Positions 1 to 8,550 of a DNA stretch of 64,000 nt are shown piece by piece. Within the stretch, counting starts at the first letter, position 1; each line of letters begins with the position of its first letter. Source of the stretch: Williamsia phyllosphaerae (GTDB lineage Bacteria; Actinomycetota; Actinomycetes; Mycobacteriales; Mycobacteriaceae); the NCBI RefSeq assembly GCF_014635305.1, contig NZ_BMCS01000002.1:372001-436000 (forward strand). Direction: 5' to 3'. Made by a program: the position numbers and the translations under genes. The notes below the pieces were generated by a model. The model was not told the origin of the DNA. It did not search any database and saw nothing but the letters and a program-made list of their open reading frames with translations.

Positions 1-454
1 GCACGTCGAGGCCGGCGATCCGATCATCGGTCGCGGTGAACTCCACCCTGTTCCCGAGGAAGCGGACTCGCACGGGGACCGACGTGGTGATCCCGTCGTT
101 GGCGCGACTGACCTCGAGTCGCGCATCACCGGGCACACCCACCGAGGACAACGCGATCACCGCACCGCCACCGATGTACTTCTGGGGGCCGTAGAGCACC
201 ACCGAGTAGCCCGGCCCGCCGTTGGCCAGTGGCACCGGCGCCCCACGCAGGGAGATTGTCGCCGACAGTGATCCGGTGGATCGTCCGTAGTCCACTGTCG
301 CGGAGAGGATGTCGATCGCAGGCGCACTGAGCAAGGACGGCGGCGAGTACACCGTCACCGGGGCGGCCGAGGCGGGGGCGGCTCCGAGACCGATGCCCAT
401 GGCCGCGGCCAGACCGCAGGCGAACGCGAGGGCGGAGCGACGTGGTGTGAACAA
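1..454 (-). CDS. Secreted protein of unknown function (3' end outside window)
   Basis: The visible 151 codons start at a TTG (454-452) preceded by a strong AGGGAG ribosome-binding site 6 nt upstream. The first ~30 residues form a signal peptide: a basic start, a hydrophobic Leu/Ala/Gly core and an Ala-rich cleavage region ending near ASA-AP. The mature part looks beta-rich, with many Val, Thr, Gly and Ser and no cysteines in the visible part, like small exported beta-sandwich proteins. I do not recognise a family. The gene runs off the left edge. A perfect 10-bp inverted repeat lies just upstream (482-507) and probably controls it. Exported location is well supported; function is unknown. Confidence 0.72.
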   Translation of the reverse strand, partial: MFTPRRSALAFACGLAAAMGIGLGAAPASAAPVTVYSPPSLLSAPAIDILSATVDYGRSTGSLSATISLRGAPVPLANGGPGYSVVLYGPQKYIGGGAVIALSSVGVPGDARLEVSRANDGITTSVPVRVRFLGNRVEFTATDDRIAGLDV

Positions 455-481
455 GGTGAACTCCCTGAGATGTCCCGACCT

Positions 482-507
482 CAATTGGTACTGAACGGTA
501 CCAATTG
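482..507. promoter_or_regulatory. Perfect inverted repeat, probable TetR-type operator
   Basis: CAATTGGTAC (482-491) and GTACCAATTG (498-507) are exact reverse complements around a 6-nt spacer. The site lies 28-53 nt upstream of the TTG start of the secreted-protein gene. A 26-bp symmetric site at this position is typical of a repressor dimer site. No regulator gene is adjacent in the window, so the binding protein is unknown. Confidence 0.55.
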
Positions 508-541
508 TTCGCCTGGGGAACAAGGAGGTGTGCGGGACAAA

Positions 542-581
542 AGAAGCCACTCGCGAACCGGATGGCTCGCGAGTGGCTTCT
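542..581 (-). terminator. Rho-independent terminator of the BCCT transporter gene
   Basis: The 15-nt arms 542-556 and 567-581 are perfectly complementary around a 10-nt loop. Read on the minus strand the hairpin is followed directly by a T-rich tail (TTCTTTTGT). It sits 14 nt after the BCCT stop codon, so it ends that transcript. Confidence 0.85.
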
Positions 582-594
582 GGAGTGCGACAGC

Positions 595-2337
595 TCAGCT
601 GGTGGTCGTGCCCGGCCGGGCCTCCCCCGACGGATCGGCGGCGACAAGCGACTCGTCGACCGGCAGGTCGTCCGACGGCAGCACGTCGTTGGTGTCGTCG
701 GTGGCCGCGATGGTGTTGGCGTGGACGCGCAACTTGTCATCGAGTCCGTCCGAGCGGTGCTTCTCCGCCAGGATCAGCGGATCGCGCCGCAGATCTTTGT
801 AGAGCGACACGCACATCAGGATCATCACGATCACGAACGGCAGGGCCGCGATGATCGCCATCGTCTTGATGCCCTGGAGGGCGTCGTCACCGCTGACCCA
901 CAGCAGCAGAGCGGCCACGGCACCGGTGAGGACACCCCAGAAGATGGTCACCGTCCTGCTCGGTTCGGGTCGTCCGCGTTCGGACAGCGTCGCCATCACC
1001 AGGGAGGCCGAGTCGGCACCGGAGACGAAGAAGATCGCGACCAGGACCATGACGAGCACCGAGGCGATGCCTGCCCACGGCAGGTTGCCGAGCAGATCGA
1101 ACAGCTGCGACTCCGGGCCGTCGCTCTCCGACAGGCCCTTTCCGTCCATCTCCTGGCTGATCGCGGTGCCACCGAAGATGGCGAACCACACGAGCGAGAC
1201 GCTGGACGGGACGACCATCACGCCGATCACGAACTCGCGGATGGTGCGTCCACGGCTGATCTTGGCCAGGAACATGCCGACGAACGGGGTCCAGGAGACC
1301 CACCAGGCCCAGTAGAAGATGGTCCAGCCCGCCAGCCACTCCTTGCCCGCGGCGTCGGTGCTCGCACCGGAACGCGCGGCGTCGGCGGTGATCTCCTTGG
1401 CGTAGCTGCCGATCGACGTCGGCACGACGTTGAGGATGAAGATGGTCGGGCCGACGACGAAGATGAACAGGGCCAGCGTGATGGCCAGCACCATGTTGAT
1501 GTTCGACAGCCACTGGATGCCCTTGGCGACGCCGGACACCGCAGACGCGACGAACGCCGCGGTGAGGACCGCGATGACCGCGACGAGAAGCAGCTTGCCG
1601 CTCTCGCCGACGACGTTGAGCTCCTCGAATCCCGAACCGATCTGTGCGGCACCCAATCCGAGGGACGCGACCGTACCGAACAGGGTCGCGAAGATGGCGA
1701 GGATGTCGATGACCTTGCCGCCCCAACCGTTGGCGCGGTTGCCCAGGAGCGGTGCGAACACTGCGCTGATGAGCTGGCCGCGTCCGCAGCGGTAGGTGCT
1801 GTAGGCGATCGCGAGTCCGACGACGGCGTACATCGCCCACGGGTGCAGGCCCCAGTGGAACATCGTCGTCGCCATGGCCACGCCGACGTCGTTGGCGTTG
1901 GTTCCGGGAGGCGCGTCGGAGTAGTGGGTGAGCGGCTCGTTGGCGCCGTAGAACATCAGGCCGATGCCCATGCCGGCGCTGAACATCATCGCGATCCAAC
2001 TGACCGTCTTGAACTCGGGCTTCTCGCCGTCGCGACCGAGCGGGATCTTCCCGTACTTGCTCGCCGCGAGGAACACGGCGAACAGGACGAACCCGGTGGC
2101 GCAGAGGATGAACATCCATCCGAGGTTGTCGGTGATCCACGCGAGGATGTTCGCGGTCACGTCCTTGAGGCCGGTCTTGTCGACGATCCCCCAGACGAGG
2201 AACCCGACGATCAGGGCGGCGGTGACGCCGAAGACGACGAAGTCGACGTGGTGTCCGCCGGCCTTCGAAGACCTCGTATCCCGGGTTTCGGTGTCGCCAC
2301 CATCACCCGACATTCGTGTTTGCGTAGTCGTAACCAT
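595..2337 (-). CDS. BCCT-family betaine/choline/carnitine-type transporter
   Basis: This 580-residue membrane protein belongs to the betaine-carnitine-choline transporter family (BetP, OpuD and relatives), which are sodium- or proton-coupled symporters for quaternary-ammonium osmolytes. It has the usual 12 membrane segments. The family tryptophan signature is present (FYWAWWVSWTPFVGMFLAKI followed by SRGRT), with a glycine-rich GMGIGLMFYG stretch in an early helix. The N-terminus has ~40 hydrophilic residues and the C-terminus an acidic tail of ~40, as in osmoregulated members. I start it at ATG 2337; an in-frame ATG lies at 2373, and neither has a strong ribosome-binding site. The exact substrate cannot be read from sequence. 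Confidence 0.93.
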   Translation of the reverse strand: MVTTTQTRMSGDGGDTETRDTRSSKAGGHHVDFVVFGVTAALIVGFLVWGIVDKTGLKDVTANILAWITDNLGWMFILCATGFVLFAVFLAASKYGKIPLGRDGEKPEFKTVSWIAMMFSAGMGIGLMFYGANEPLTHYSDAPPGTNANDVGVAMATTMFHWGLHPWAMYAVVGLAIAYSTYRCGRGQLISAVFAPLLGNRANGWGGKVIDILAIFATLFGTVASLGLGAAQIGSGFEELNVVGESGKLLLVAVIAVLTAAFVASAVSGVAKGIQWLSNINMVLAITLALFIFVVGPTIFILNVVPTSIGSYAKEITADAARSGASTDAAGKEWLAGWTIFYWAWWVSWTPFVGMFLAKISRGRTIREFVIGVMVVPSSVSLVWFAIFGGTAISQEMDGKGLSESDGPESQLFDLLGNLPWAGIASVLVMVLVAIFFVSGADSASLVMATLSERGRPEPSRTVTIFWGVLTGAVAALLLWVSGDDALQGIKTMAIIAALPFVIVMILMCVSLYKDLRRDPLILAEKHRSDGLDDKLRVHANTIAATDDTNDVLPSDDLPVDESLVAADPSGEARPGTTTS

Positions 2338-2461
2338 GTCTTTACTGTCGCAGGATTTGGCTGCGACATTCAAACGAGTCGGGGAATGGACATCGACTCG
2401 TAACAGTCGCCAGCTGCCCCGTTCGGGCTCAGCTGACCCTCAGGTGGCGCTCAGGCGCAGC

Positions 2462-2821
2462 TCAGGACCGTTTCAACGCCACTGACAGCATGTCGGCGAT
2501 CATTTCGTCGCCGATGCCCATCGAACGCAGTTCGGCGACGTGCGCCACGGTCATGCGCTGCGCTTTCGCGTCCGCGGAGCCTGACCGCTCCGTCACGAAC
2601 GACCCGTTGCGCCCCCGCGTCTCGATGACGTCGGCCGCCTCGAGCTCGCGGTAGGCCCGCGCCGCGGTGTTCGGTGCGATGGACAACTCGGCGGCGAGGG
2701 CGCGCACGGTCGGCAGCTTCGAGCCCACCAGCAATTCGCCCCTGCCGACGAGCTCGATGACCTGCCGCCGCACCTGTTCGTAGGGCGGTTCGGCGGAATC
2801 GGGATCGATGGTGATGTCCAT
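2462..2821 (-). CDS. Short GntR-family (YtrA-type) transcriptional regulator
   Basis: This 119-residue protein has a GntR winged helix-turn-helix (about residues 10-75; motif SKLPTVRALAAELSIAPNTA) followed by only ~40 residues. That matches the small YtrA subfamily, which usually controls neighbouring transporter operons and has no large effector domain. The ATG start lies 11 nt after the arginine deiminase stop, so the two genes are almost certainly co-transcribed. Likely targets are its own operon and perhaps the BCCT transporter downstream; this is inferred from position only. Confidence 0.88.
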   Translation of the reverse strand: MDITIDPDSAEPPYEQVRRQVIELVGRGELLVGSKLPTVRALAAELSIAPNTAARAYRELEAADVIETRGRNGSFVTERSGSADAKAQRMTVAHVAELRSMGIGDEMIADMLSVALKRS

Positions 2822-2832
2822 TCCCCGGCCCG

Positions 2833-4080
2833 TCACAGCAGATCGCGCGCGACCGGGCACGACATGCAGCGCGGACCACCCCGGCCCGAGCCCAGTTCAC
2901 TGCCGGCGATGGTGAGGACCTCGATACCCGAGTCCCGGAGGCGGCGGTTCGTCTCGACGTTGCGGTCGTAGGCCACGACGACGCCGGGCGAGATCGCCAG
3001 GGTGTTGTTGCCGTCGTCCCACTGCTCGCGTTCGGCGGTCACCGCGTCGAGCCCGGTGTCGATGACGCGGAGCTTGCCGATCCCCATGGCGTCGGCGGCC
3101 GCCTCGACGAACGGCGCCGGTCCCACGACGGTCGGGGTGTCGTCGTCCATCCGGATCGTGAACGCCGACAACGAGTCCTGGATCACCGGGTACATCACCA
3201 CGGCGTCGGTGTCGACCATCGTGCAGACGGTGTCGAGATGCATCGACGCTCGCCGCTGCTCGATGGGGACCGCGAGCACGGTGTGCGCGAGTCCGTCGTC
3301 GAACAGGCTGCGCGCCAGCGCCTCCGCCCCCGCGGGCGTGGTCCGCTCACCGACACCGACCGCGACGACCCCCGGCGCCATCAGCAGGATGTCGCCGCCC
3401 TCGATCGGGGCGCTGTGCGACTCGTAGGCGCGACGGGCGCCCCGGAACCGCGGGTGGTGGGCGTAGATCAGGTCGGTCAGCGATGTCTCGCGCACCCGTG
3501 CGGGCAGCGCGAGGGTGGTGATCGCGAACCGGGTCCCGATCCAGAACGAGCTGTCCCGGGTGAACAGCAGGTTGGGCAGCGGATCGATCGCGAACTCGAC
3601 GCCGTGATGCATCCGTCGCACCAGCGACGCCCGCGCCGCGGCGGGGCTCTCGGGCATCTCGTCGAACGTCATGCCCGCCATCAGGATCGTGGCCAGGTCG
3701 GCGGGCGGCAGGGTGCGCAGGTGGCCGGCGAGTTCCTGGGCGAGGTGGTGCCCGAGGCGACGCGCGCTGACCGCTGCGGCGATGCCCTGCATGCGGGCGG
3801 CGCCACTGAGCTCGATGGTCTGGCGCAGCAGGTCGCCGAGCAGCAGGACCTCGACGTCGTGATCACGCAACACCTGGGCGAACGTGTCGTGCTCCTCCTG
3901 CGCCCGGTCCACCCAGGGCAACCCGTCGAAGAGCAGTTGGTCGCTGTTGCGCGGGGTCAGACGCCGGAGCTCGTCGCCCGGCCGGTGCAGCATCACACTG
4001 CGGAGCCGACCCACCTCGGAATTCGCACCCAGCGGTGGTGCCGATCCGGGATCGACGGCAGATCCGCTCTGATCACTCAT
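2833..4080 (-). CDS. arcA: Arginine deiminase
   Basis: The 415-residue protein hydrolyses L-arginine to citrulline and ammonia. It has the usual family length and the catalytic residues of the guanidino-modifying superfamily: Asp176 in FTRDSS, Glu227 in EGGD, His281 in MHLDTV and nucleophile Cys405 in [13 protein letters not shown] near the C-terminus. No ornithine carbamoyltransferase or carbamate kinase gene is nearby, so the energy-yielding ADI pathway is not complete here. The enzyme may instead serve nitrogen supply or acid resistance. A GntR regulator follows within 12 nt and a divergent MFS/ABC region lies upstream. Confidence 0.95.
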   Translation of the reverse strand: MSDQSGSAVDPGSAPPLGANSEVGRLRSVMLHRPGDELRRLTPRNSDQLLFDGLPWVDRAQEEHDTFAQVLRDHDVEVLLLGDLLRQTIELSGAARMQGIAAAVSARRLGHHLAQELAGHLRTLPPADLATILMAGMTFDEMPESPAAARASLVRRMHHGVEFAIDPLPNLLFTRDSSFWIGTRFAITTLALPARVRETSLTDLIYAHHPRFRGARRAYESHSAPIEGGDILLMAPGVVAVGVGERTTPAGAEALARSLFDDGLAHTVLAVPIEQRRASMHLDTVCTMVDTDAVVMYPVIQDSLSAFTIRMDDDTPTVVGPAPFVEAAADAMGIGKLRVIDTGLDAVTAEREQWDDGNNTLAISPGVVVAYDRNVETNRRLRDSGIEVLTIAGSELGSGRGGPRCMSCPVARDLL

Positions 4081-4116
4081 GCGGACACGGTAATCGTCGG
4101 CGCGGCGCGTCGCCGC

Positions 4117-5379
4117 TCACCGACGGGGCGGCTCCACGGTTGCGTCGCCGTCGGCCGTGGGTGGGATCGACGAGATGACGGGCTTGTCGATGGGCTCGCC
4201 GGTGCGCACCGGGGCGGTCTCCCGGGCGACCGACCACAGCGCCAGGGCCACGAGCGGCACCGCGCCGGTGAGCAGGAACGCCGGACCGTAGCCACCGGCG
4301 TGGTCGACCATCAGACCCGCGAGGATCGGCCCGGTCACGGCACCGACGTCGGAGATCATCTGGAAGGCGGCGAGTGCGGTGCCGCCCTGACCGCGCTTGG
4401 CGAGCAGGTCGGCCAGTGCCGCCTGGTGGGTGGGGGCGAACAGCCCCGACCCGACGCCGGCCACGAAGCTCAGGACGCCGGCCAGCCACAGGGATCCGCT
4501 GTAGCCGAGGACCAGGGTGGCACCCGACATCAGGGCGAGACCGGGCAGCATGATCGGCTTCCTCCCCAGGCGATCCGAGAGCCGCCCCGCGACGACGATG
4601 GACGCGACGTTGCCCGCGGCGTACACGGCGAGCACCACACCCGACCACGCGCTGGACTCGTCGAGCCCGTAGACGATGTAGAGCGGCACGAGCGCCACGC
4701 GCACGCCCTGACTCGCGAAACCCTGGGTGAAGCTCGAGGCGAGGATGGCCCGATAGGTCCTGTCGCGGAGCGCCTCCCGGAGTCCGACGGGGTCGAGGAC
4801 CGGACCCGATCCGCCGACCGGGCGGCCGCCGACGCCCCGCAGTTGGGTGGCCACGACCGCCGAGGCGATCAGCAGGGCGACCGCGTAGACGACGAACGGC
4901 AGACGCAACCCGTAGTTGACCAGCGCCGCGCCGATCAGCGGGCCGGTGATGTTGCCGAGGAGGAAGCCGCCGCTGAAGAAGCCCGAGACGCGGCCGCGCA
5001 GATCGGTGGGCGAGAGCCGGATGAGCAACGCCAGCGCGGAGACGCTGAACATCGTCGAGCCGATGCCGCCGAGACCACGGAAGATCAACAGCTGCCAGTA
5101 GTTCTGGGCGAAGGCGCACGCCAGCGTCGAGGCCGCGACGATGAGCAGGCCGGTGAGGTAGACCCGCCGCTCACCGAGCAGCGACACCAACTTGCCGCTG
5201 GCGGGGGCGAACAGCAGACGCATCATCGCGAACGCCGAGACGATCACCGTCGCCGCGGCGACGGACACGTCGAAACTGCGGGCGAAGTTGGGGAGCGCGG
5301 GGGCGATCAGGCCGTAGCCGAGGGCGATGACGAAGTTCGCGGCGAGCAGAACCCAGATCCCGCGAGGGATCTGTCTCAT
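4117..5379 (-). CDS. MFS exporter (DHA1-like)
   Basis: The 420-residue protein has about 12 membrane helices. Major-facilitator loop motifs are visible after helix 2 (GKLVSLLGERRVYL) and in the second half (GRLSDRLGRKPIM). The layout resembles DHA1 drug-efflux proteins, but no substrate can be assigned. It ends 37 nt from the arginine deiminase start on the same strand. It is divergent from the amino-acid ABC importer. I chose ATG 5379, directly before the first helix; ATG 5427 would add 16 hydrophilic residues and is possible. The C-terminal ~35 residues are a charged cytoplasmic tail. Confidence 0.87.
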   Translation of the reverse strand: MRQIPRGIWVLLAANFVIALGYGLIAPALPNFARSFDVSVAAATVIVSAFAMMRLLFAPASGKLVSLLGERRVYLTGLLIVAASTLACAFAQNYWQLLIFRGLGGIGSTMFSVSALALLIRLSPTDLRGRVSGFFSGGFLLGNITGPLIGAALVNYGLRLPFVVYAVALLIASAVVATQLRGVGGRPVGGSGPVLDPVGLREALRDRTYRAILASSFTQGFASQGVRVALVPLYIVYGLDESSAWSGVVLAVYAAGNVASIVVAGRLSDRLGRKPIMLPGLALMSGATLVLGYSGSLWLAGVLSFVAGVGSGLFAPTHQAALADLLAKRGQGGTALAAFQMISDVGAVTGPILAGLMVDHAGGYGPAFLLTGAVPLVALALWSVARETAPVRTGEPIDKPVISSIPPTADGDATVEPPRR

Positions 5380-5461
5380 CGTGGACCCGGATTCGACGTG
5401 ATCGGCATGTGTTCGATAGTCGACCATCGCCCGGCGTTGCACCAAACCGTCGACCGTTCCC

Positions 5462-5467
5462 TACGAT
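5462..5467 (+). promoter_or_regulatory. -10 element (TACGAT) of the amino-acid ABC operon
   Basis: TACGAT ends 7 nt before the ATG at 5475, and no Shine-Dalgarno sequence is present. This is the arrangement expected for a leaderless actinobacterial mRNA that begins at the start codon. Confidence 0.5.
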
Positions 5468-5474
5468 CTGGCAG

Positions 5475-6353
5475 ATGACGATCTCGACCTCTCGCGGCCT
5501 GGCCGCCATCGCCGTGCTGGCCCTCGCCCTGACAGCCGCCTGCGCACCCACCTCCGACTCCGACGGCGGATCCGCCTCCGGCGCGGCGTCGGCGTCGTTG
5601 TCGGAGTGCGAGCCCGCCACCCTGCCGGTCGTGGCCAAGGGAACGCTGACCGTGGCCACCGACGACCCGGCGTACGAGCCGTGGTTCAGCGACAACGACC
5701 CCACCAACGGCAAGGGCTTCGAGTCGGCGGTGGCCTACGCCGTGGCCGACAAGCTCGGATTCACCAAGAATCAGGTCAAGTGGACCAAGGCGGGGTTCAA
5801 CCAGGTGATCCAGCCCGGCAAGAAGAACTTCGACTTCGACATCAACCAGTTCTCGATCTCCGCGCAGCGGGCCAAGGCCGTGGACTTCTCGAGCCCGTAC
5901 TACTCGGCCTCGCAGGCGATCATCACACTCGCGGACTCACCGTTCGCGGGTGCGACGTCACTCGCCGACCTCAAGGGCGCGAAACTCGGTGCGCAGATCG
6001 CCACCACCTCGCTCACCGCGATCGATCAGATCGCACCGACCACCGCGCCGCTGGTCTACGACGACACCTCCAAGGCCGGCCAGGCCCTGCAGAACAAGCA
6101 GGTCGACGCGATCGTCGCCGACCTGCCGACCGCGTACTACCTGACGTCCGCGGAGATCACCGGCGGCAAGATCGTCGGCGAGTTCCAGCCGACGAAGGGT
6201 GAGCAGGAACGGTTCGGACTGTTGCTGTCGAAGGGCAGCGCGCTCACTCCGTGCGTCAACGCAGCGGTCGACTCGTTGAACTCCGACGGCACCCTGACCG
6301 ATCTCCAGAACGAGTGGTTGACCCGGGCGACCAGCGTTCCCGAACTGAAGTGA
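5475..6353 (+). CDS. Amino-acid ABC transporter substrate-binding lipoprotein
   Basis: This 292-residue protein carries a lipoprotein signal peptide with lipobox LTAAC (Cys23), so the mature protein is anchored outside the membrane. The rest is a family-3 bacterial solute-binding domain, with TVATDDPAYEPWF near the N-terminus and a motif resembling FDFDINQFSISAQRAKAVDF in the middle, typical of polar amino-acid receptors (GlnH/FliY type). It is the first gene of a tightly overlapping operon: its TGA overlaps the GTG of the permease. The substrate is probably a polar or charged amino acid or derivative. Confidence 0.93.
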   Translation: MTISTSRGLAAIAVLALALTAACAPTSDSDGGSASGAASASLSECEPATLPVVAKGTLTVATDDPAYEPWFSDNDPTNGKGFESAVAYAVADKLGFTKNQVKWTKAGFNQVIQPGKKNFDFDINQFSISAQRAKAVDFSSPYYSASQAIITLADSPFAGATSLADLKGAKLGAQIATTSLTAIDQIAPTTAPLVYDDTSKAGQALQNKQVDAIVADLPTAYYLTSAEITGGKIVGEFQPTKGEQERFGLLLSKGSALTPCVNAAVDSLNSDGTLTDLQNEWLTRATSVPELK

Positions 6354-7198
6354 CCTCCCGCGCGACGCCGCTGAGCGAACGCCAACTCGAGCGGCAGCGG
6401 TACCGGCGTCGCCGGACGCGGACGCGGGCCGCCATCGCCGCGGTCTCGACGGTCGTCGTGCTCGGCCTCGTCATCGCGGTCGTGATCTCCTCCCCGGGCT
6501 GGGACCGGGTGCACGCCACGTTCTTCGACTGGCACGACGCGAAAGGGTCGTTCCCCGACGTCGCGAAGTCGTTCTGGCTCAACATCCGTCTGTTCCTCGT
6601 CGTCGAGGTCTTCGTCCTCGTGCTCGGTCTCGTCGTCGCGATCATCCGGGTCATCCCCAGCCCCGCGCTCGCGCCGGTCAAACTGGTGGCGGTGCTCTAC
6701 ACCGACATCTTCCGTGGCACCCCAACACTTCTCATCGTCCTGCTGGTCGGTTTCGGTGTGCCCGCGCTCGAGTTGAGCGGCTTGCCGACGAGCCTGTTCT
6801 GGCTCGGCGTCATCGCACTGACGCTGAGTTACGGCGCGTACGTCGCCGAGGTCATCCGCGCGGGCATCCTGTCGGTGCACCCGTCCCAGTGGGCGAGCGG
6901 TCGCGCGATCGGCCTGTCCTACGGCAAGACCCTGCGGCACGTGATCCTGCCGCAGGCGTTGCGACGGGTCGCTCCCCCGCTGCTCAACGACTTCGTGTCG
7001 CTGCAGAAAGACACCGCGCTGCTGTCGACGATCGGGCTGGTGGAGTCGTTGCGCGCGGCCCAGGTGATCTCCGGTCGCGATTTCGTCTTCACCCCGTACG
7101 TCGTCGCTGCGTGCTTCTTCATCGTCGCCACGATCCCCCTCGCCCGTCTCACCGACTATCTGACGGTGCGTTCGATGCGCCGCGAGAGCGGGTTCTGA
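6350..7198 (+). CDS. Amino-acid ABC transporter permease
   Basis: The 282-residue inner-membrane permease belongs to the HisM/GlnP (polar amino-acid) family. It has a basic cytoplasmic N-terminus, about five or six helices, and the EAA-type loop near residues 185-205 (ending IGLSYGKTLRHVILPQALRR) that contacts the ATPase. The GTG start overlaps the binding-protein stop (GTGA), and the stop overlaps the ATPase start (ATGA), so translation is coupled. There is a single permease gene, which would form a homodimer, as in other three-gene importers. Confidence 0.93.
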   Translation: MTSRATPLSERQLERQRYRRRRTRTRAAIAAVSTVVVLGLVIAVVISSPGWDRVHATFFDWHDAKGSFPDVAKSFWLNIRLFLVVEVFVLVLGLVVAIIRVIPSPALAPVKLVAVLYTDIFRGTPTLLIVLLVGFGVPALELSGLPTSLFWLGVIALTLSYGAYVAEVIRAGILSVHPSQWASGRAIGLSYGKTLRHVILPQALRRVAPPLLNDFVSLQKDTALLSTIGLVESLRAAQVISGRDFVFTPYVVAACFFIVATIPLARLTDYLTVRSMRRESGF

Positions 7199-7962
7199 TG
7201 ACCGCGACCGGGAAAGACGCGACCTCGGCGACCGAGCTGCTCCGCGCCGTGGCGATCCGCAAGTCGTTCGGCGGCAACGACGTCCTGCGCGGTATCGACC
7301 TCACCGTCGGGCAGGGCGAGGTCGTCTGCCTGATCGGCGCGTCCGGATCGGGCAAGTCGACGCTGTTGCGCTGCCTCGACCTGTTGGAGGTCCTCGACGA
7401 CGGTGACATCTGGCTCGACGGGCGCGAGATCACCGATCCGCGTGTCGACGTCGACGAGGTACGGCGTTCGATCGGGATCGTCTTCCAGGCCTACAACCTG
7501 TTCCCGCACCTGTCGGTGCTGCGCAACCTCACCCTCGGACCGGTCAAGGCTCGCGGGATCTCCGGTGCCGACGCCCGTGCCCGAGCGCACGCCCTGCTCG
7601 AGCGGGTCGGGCTGTCGGAGAAGTCCGGCGCGTACCCGGACTCGCTGTCGGGTGGTCAGCAGCAGCGGGTCGCACTCGCCCGCGCGATCGCGATGGACCC
7701 GCAGGTGTTGTTGCTCGACGAGATCACCTCGGCGCTCGACCCGATGCTCGTCGGCGAGGTGCTCGACGTCATCAGGGGTCTGCGGGCCGACGGGATGACG
7801 ATCGTGATGGCCACCCACGAGATGACATTCGCCCGCGAGGTTGCCGACCGCATCGTGTTCATGGCCGACGGCCGGATCGAGGAGTCCGGTCCGCCGGAGC
7901 AGATCTTCACCGCGCCGAGCAGTCCACGCACCGCGGAGTTCCTCGCCCGACACCTTGGCTGA
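7198..7962 (+). CDS. Amino-acid ABC transporter ATP-binding protein
   Basis: The 254-residue ATPase energises the importer encoded just upstream. Walker A is GASGSGKST (about residues 47-55), the Q-loop is in IVFQAYNLFPHLSV, the ABC signature is LSGGQQQR, Walker B is VLLLDEITSALD and the switch histidine is in ATHEMTF. These are hallmarks of the GlnQ/HisP group. The D-loop region reads DEITSALDP rather than the usual DEPTSALDP, a small deviation. The ATG overlaps the permease stop by 4 nt. Confidence 0.95.
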   Translation: MTATGKDATSATELLRAVAIRKSFGGNDVLRGIDLTVGQGEVVCLIGASGSGKSTLLRCLDLLEVLDDGDIWLDGREITDPRVDVDEVRRSIGIVFQAYNLFPHLSVLRNLTLGPVKARGISGADARARAHALLERVGLSEKSGAYPDSLSGGQQQRVALARAIAMDPQVLLLDEITSALDPMLVGEVLDVIRGLRADGMTIVMATHEMTFAREVADRIVFMADGRIEESGPPEQIFTAPSSPRTAEFLARHLG

Positions 7963-7980
7963 GCCCGCCCGGGGGCCGGG

Positions 7981-8550
7981 TCACGAGGACGCGTCGGCCG
8001 GTCGGTCGAGCTGCAGGATGTGGTGCGCGGGGTCGTCGATCGGGTTGTCGGGCACGAGATCTCCGCTGGCGACGATGCGGAAGCCCGCCTTCTCCAGAGC
8101 CCGCCACGACCGGCGGTTCGCGGCCACCACGGGAACCAGCAACGTCTGGGCGTCGCCGTACCGGTCGAAGGTGTCGGCGCTGACCGAAGCGATGATCACC
8201 GGACCGAGTCCGCGTCCGATCAGCTCCGGGACCCCGATCAGGTAGTCGATGGTGTACGCGGTCGGAGGCACCGCTCCGATGACCGGCTCGAACTCGTGCA
8301 GGTACTCGGGGTAGTCGGCGATCCGGCACCGCTGGACCAGACCGACCGGTGTCCCGGCGACGAGCACGACGAGGTTGTCGCCGGGTTCGGCGCCGTCGAT
8401 CCCCGGCCCGAAATCGCGTTCCAGCGCGGCGCCGTCGAACTCCTGATGCCACCACCGCGCGACGTCGGGGGTCGCCAGCCAGCGGGCGAGCAACTCGAAG
8501 TCGTCGCGTGTCAGCGGGCGGAATCCGATGTCGGGGTGTGCGATCACCAT
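7981..8550 (-). CDS. GNAT acetyltransferase of the AAC(6')-like family
   Basis: The 189-residue protein has the GNAT fold, with the acetyl-CoA loop at GRGLGPVIIASV and a C-terminal NRRSWRALEKAGF segment. The N-terminal VARWWHQEF and the YTIDYLIG strand resemble aminoglycoside 6'-N-acetyltransferases and their chromosomal relatives (PF13523-type). Similar genes occur in many soil actinobacteria and often have other acceptors, so drug resistance should not be assumed. The start overlaps the patatin stop: ATG 8550 is annotated, but GTG 8547, which forms a GTGA overlap with better ribosome-binding spacing, is an equally good choice. It is co-transcribed with patatin. Confidence 0.85.
   Translation of the reverse strand: MVIAHPDIGFRPLTRDDFELLARWLATPDVARWWHQEFDGAALERDFGPGIDGAEPGDNLVVLVAGTPVGLVQRCRIADYPEYLHEFEPVIGAVPPTAYTIDYLIGVPELIGRGLGPVIIASVSADTFDRYGDAQTLLVPVVAANRRSWRALEKAGFRIVASGDLVPDNPIDDPAHHILQLDRPADASS

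Noticed and set aside
505-2403. 632-codon open frame on the plus strand opposite the BCCT transporter
   Set aside because: Composition is Arg/Asp/Gly/His-rich without any domain, the mirror-frame pattern of GC-rich genes. The minus strand encodes a complete transporter with a terminator.
3238-5478. 746-codon open frame on the plus strand
   Set aside because: Runs antisense to arginine deiminase and the MFS exporter, both with intact catalytic or membrane motifs. No own motifs or ribosome-binding site.
7981-8550. Acquired aminoglycoside resistance gene
   Set aside because: No integron or transposon context, normal GC and codon use, and coupling to a native patatin gene; a housekeeping relative is more likely.
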